Assembly: GCF_009857835.1 (NCBI RefSeq)
Contig: NZ_WWCL01000001.1
Coordinates: forward strand, 682,001-746,000
Origin: Duganella fentianensis
Lineage (GTDB): Bacteria; Pseudomonadota; Gammaproteobacteria; Burkholderiales; Burkholderiaceae_D
Length of the DNA: 64,000 bases
Direction of reading: 5' to 3'
In this document: positions 63,601 through 64,000 of the stretch, in pieces
How the letters are laid out: each line of letters begins with the position of its first letter
Position numbering within the stretch: the first letter of the stretch is position 1
Position numbers and translations under genes: made by a program
Notes under the pieces: model-generated
Told to the model about the DNA's origin: nothing
Database searches by the model: none
The model's input: the letters and a program-made list of their open reading frames with translations, nothing else

Positions 63601-64000
63601 CCCAGCGAGGCTGCATACGACAGGTCGCGGGTCCAGACGTAGTGCCAGGATGCGCCCGTTTCGAAGCAGTTGCAGCTGATGGGCTGGCCGCCGTTGTAGC
63701 TGCCGTCGCGGATCTGGCTGACGGAGTTCTGTGCCATTTCCAGACCGGCCAGCGTGAATAGCGCATCGAAACCGGGATTGCCACTGCGGACTACCGGCTG
63801 GCCTGCTGCTTCGCTATAGCTGATTTCCTGCTCGCCCACGCGCACCGGCATGCTGCTGCGCTGGGTGTAGCGGCGCAAATCATGCTCCAGCGGCGTGACG
63901 CTGTACTGCACCGTATAAGGTGCGGCGGCGGGCACGGGATAGCTGACCGTCAGCGCGCTGGCCGGATAGCTGCCGTCCGTGCTGCTGGCGGGACTGGCCA
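60609..64000 (-). CDS. Six-hairpin glycosidase - esterase fusion, 5' end outside window
   Basis: At least 1130 residues; the frame stays open to base 64000, so the GTG at 63935 is not the start. From the N-terminus: a beta-rich segment, a six-hairpin (alpha/alpha)6 glycosidase domain (CFETGASWHYVWTRDLSYAASLG, DSSDGLYTGEQSFLDWREQSYAPW, YDWLGQSLAIITG, NRAIWPFVTAFGLRAA), a beta-sandwich and a galactose-binding-like carbohydrate-binding region, an Ala/Thr linker, then a C-terminal alpha/beta-hydrolase of the enterochelin-esterase/acetyl-xylan-esterase type. The esterase shows YPVLYMHDGQNLFD, nucleophile Ser in MGSSLGGIASVY, LDAGTSSDG and the catalytic His in IHNERSWAARV. Probably secreted to attack an acylated polysaccharide; the CAZy family is not certain. 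Confidence 0.82.
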   Translation of the reverse strand, partial: ASPASSTDGSYPASALTVSYPVPAAAPYTVQYSVTPLEHDLRRYTQRSSMPVRVGEQEISYSEAAGQPVVRSGNPGFDALFTLAGLEMAQNSVSQIRDGSYNGGQPISCNCFETGASWHYVWTRDLSYAASLGLGMLDPRRVRNSLEFKLSGYRSGIAPASAVAGSSDGLQIIQDTGSGGSWPVSTDRVSWAFGADEALKALAPDERRAFARTALRALSNTLENDRLAAYDSSDGLYTGEQSFLDWREQSYAPWITSDLASMASSKALSTNAAHYKALTLAAQLAREQDQPALAQRYEDWAAALKRAINQHLWQADTGLYSSLTAGHFDGAALYKYDWLGQSLAIITGIADERQAASILAHYPHGPMGAPVIYPQQPDTAIYHNRAIWPFVTAFGLRAAAMAGNSAVADAAYQTLIRGAATNLSNMENMEWLSGLPMLKDQRDGKDLSGPVINSRRQLWSVGAYLGMVVGNVFGVQTTQHGIALQPFVTARLRREQFAGSDSISLRHLNLRGKQLQVTLRLPAASQSEGYYRVAGISLNGQPASASIDWAALADDNHIVITLGTLQAGQQKIQRVHAAPLAQDSAVTAPAEPQQVALARGSFGFPTLSFSAPPQGVRYNVYRNGRLAVQGLTSSSWADRRAPLLGQGAADNLCYSMEAVHQASGHRSHHTPLVCLHSGLEIAADDARFQSGISAEQGRIAGWGAGSDTLSVSGLRAERAGRYAVQLKYRNAAHHINLGISGGVKWMTLSDAAGRIVAQGVVQLPHNAAISWSTPLTAQLQAGSYRMQLGDFYNMSYLQSNSSYADAGGMQGPSNRFDLYGLRLLPLAATTTPNADHAANGGAAAAVAASDHSVTAGSTAVATAAAAQLPALPPRGSVQITAPIASPQLGNQRQLRIYLPPGYERDTAQRYPVLYMHDGQNLFDPASAAYGAAWEIAGVMDRLIANGEVAPVIIVGIDNNADRIAEYTPCCDARHGGGKLDAYLTFVADMVKPWVDAHLRTRPEREHTAIMGSSLGGIASVYMAQHRPDVFSMAASLSGSFWWNQQALVRQPPAHLPVRFYLDAGTSSDGLEDTEKMRDALLAQGYRAHTELEFYAAEAAIHNERSWAARVERPLRWLYPASPAHPVSSH

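Overview
The window looks like chromosomal DNA of a GC-rich betaproteobacterium, most likely Oxalobacteraceae (the Massilia / Duganella / Janthinobacterium group). This is an inference from the gene families: a phasin, a two-cysteine OhrR, a DUF2164 protein, many sensor kinases and cyclic-di-GMP proteins, one Burkholderiales-style chemoreceptor, and secreted glycosidases. I saw no tRNA, rRNA, CRISPR array, insertion sequence or prophage.

Bases 1-18340 form one catabolic locus for mannose-rich glycans, read entirely on the + strand. In order it encodes a GH2 beta-mannosidase (5' end outside the window), a LacI-type regulator, an AGE-family sugar isomerase, a PfkB sugar kinase, a GH47 alpha-1,2-mannosidase, a GH92 alpha-mannosidase, a FucP-type sugar permease, a CBM9-like secreted protein, a second LacI-type regulator, a second and larger GH92, and a GH97 alpha-glucosidase. 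Together they could strip alpha-mannose, core beta-mannose and capping glucose from a high-mannose N-glycan or fungal mannan, import the mannose, isomerise it to fructose and phosphorylate it. Each regulator gene is preceded by a promoter bracketed by two copies of a GTTTA-n-TAAA operator.

Bases 18341-30960 are mostly signalling. A 22-bp perfect palindrome precedes an amidohydrolase - DesK-type kinase - LuxR-type regulator operon. A DUF1275 membrane protein follows. A large sensor with a degenerate GGDEF domain (- strand) is divergent from a hybrid histidine kinase that is co-transcribed with an HD-GYP response regulator.

Bases 31045-42113 are on the - strand: an orphan periplasmic amino-acid binding protein, a GT9 glycosyltransferase, and a complete RND efflux operon (TetR regulator, outer-membrane lipoprotein, adaptor, pump, GyrI-like protein) with a clear operator. 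The gene-free stretch 40584-40914 holds the best candidate for something undescribed: a roughly 65-nt small RNA with its own sigma70 promoter, an exposed 5' anti-Shine-Dalgarno tract and an intrinsic terminator. Upstream of it lie a 2-oxoglutarate oxygenase gene and ohrR.

Bases 42263-49734 carry a second HD-GYP protein with a degraded receiver domain plus a CHASE histidine kinase, a PhyH oxygenase / sugar isomerase pair divergent from a LysR regulator, an M29/NicX-like metalloenzyme and a small unknown protein. Bases 49789-64000 carry a TPR diguanylate cyclase, a heterodimeric ABC exporter with one degenerate ATP site, a phasin, DUF2164, a CodA-like deaminase, a GNAT acetyltransferase, a chemoreceptor, and a secreted glycosidase-esterase fusion that runs off the right edge. 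Several gene ends have the stop codon built into a stem-loop. No database search was possible; family names come from motif recognition.
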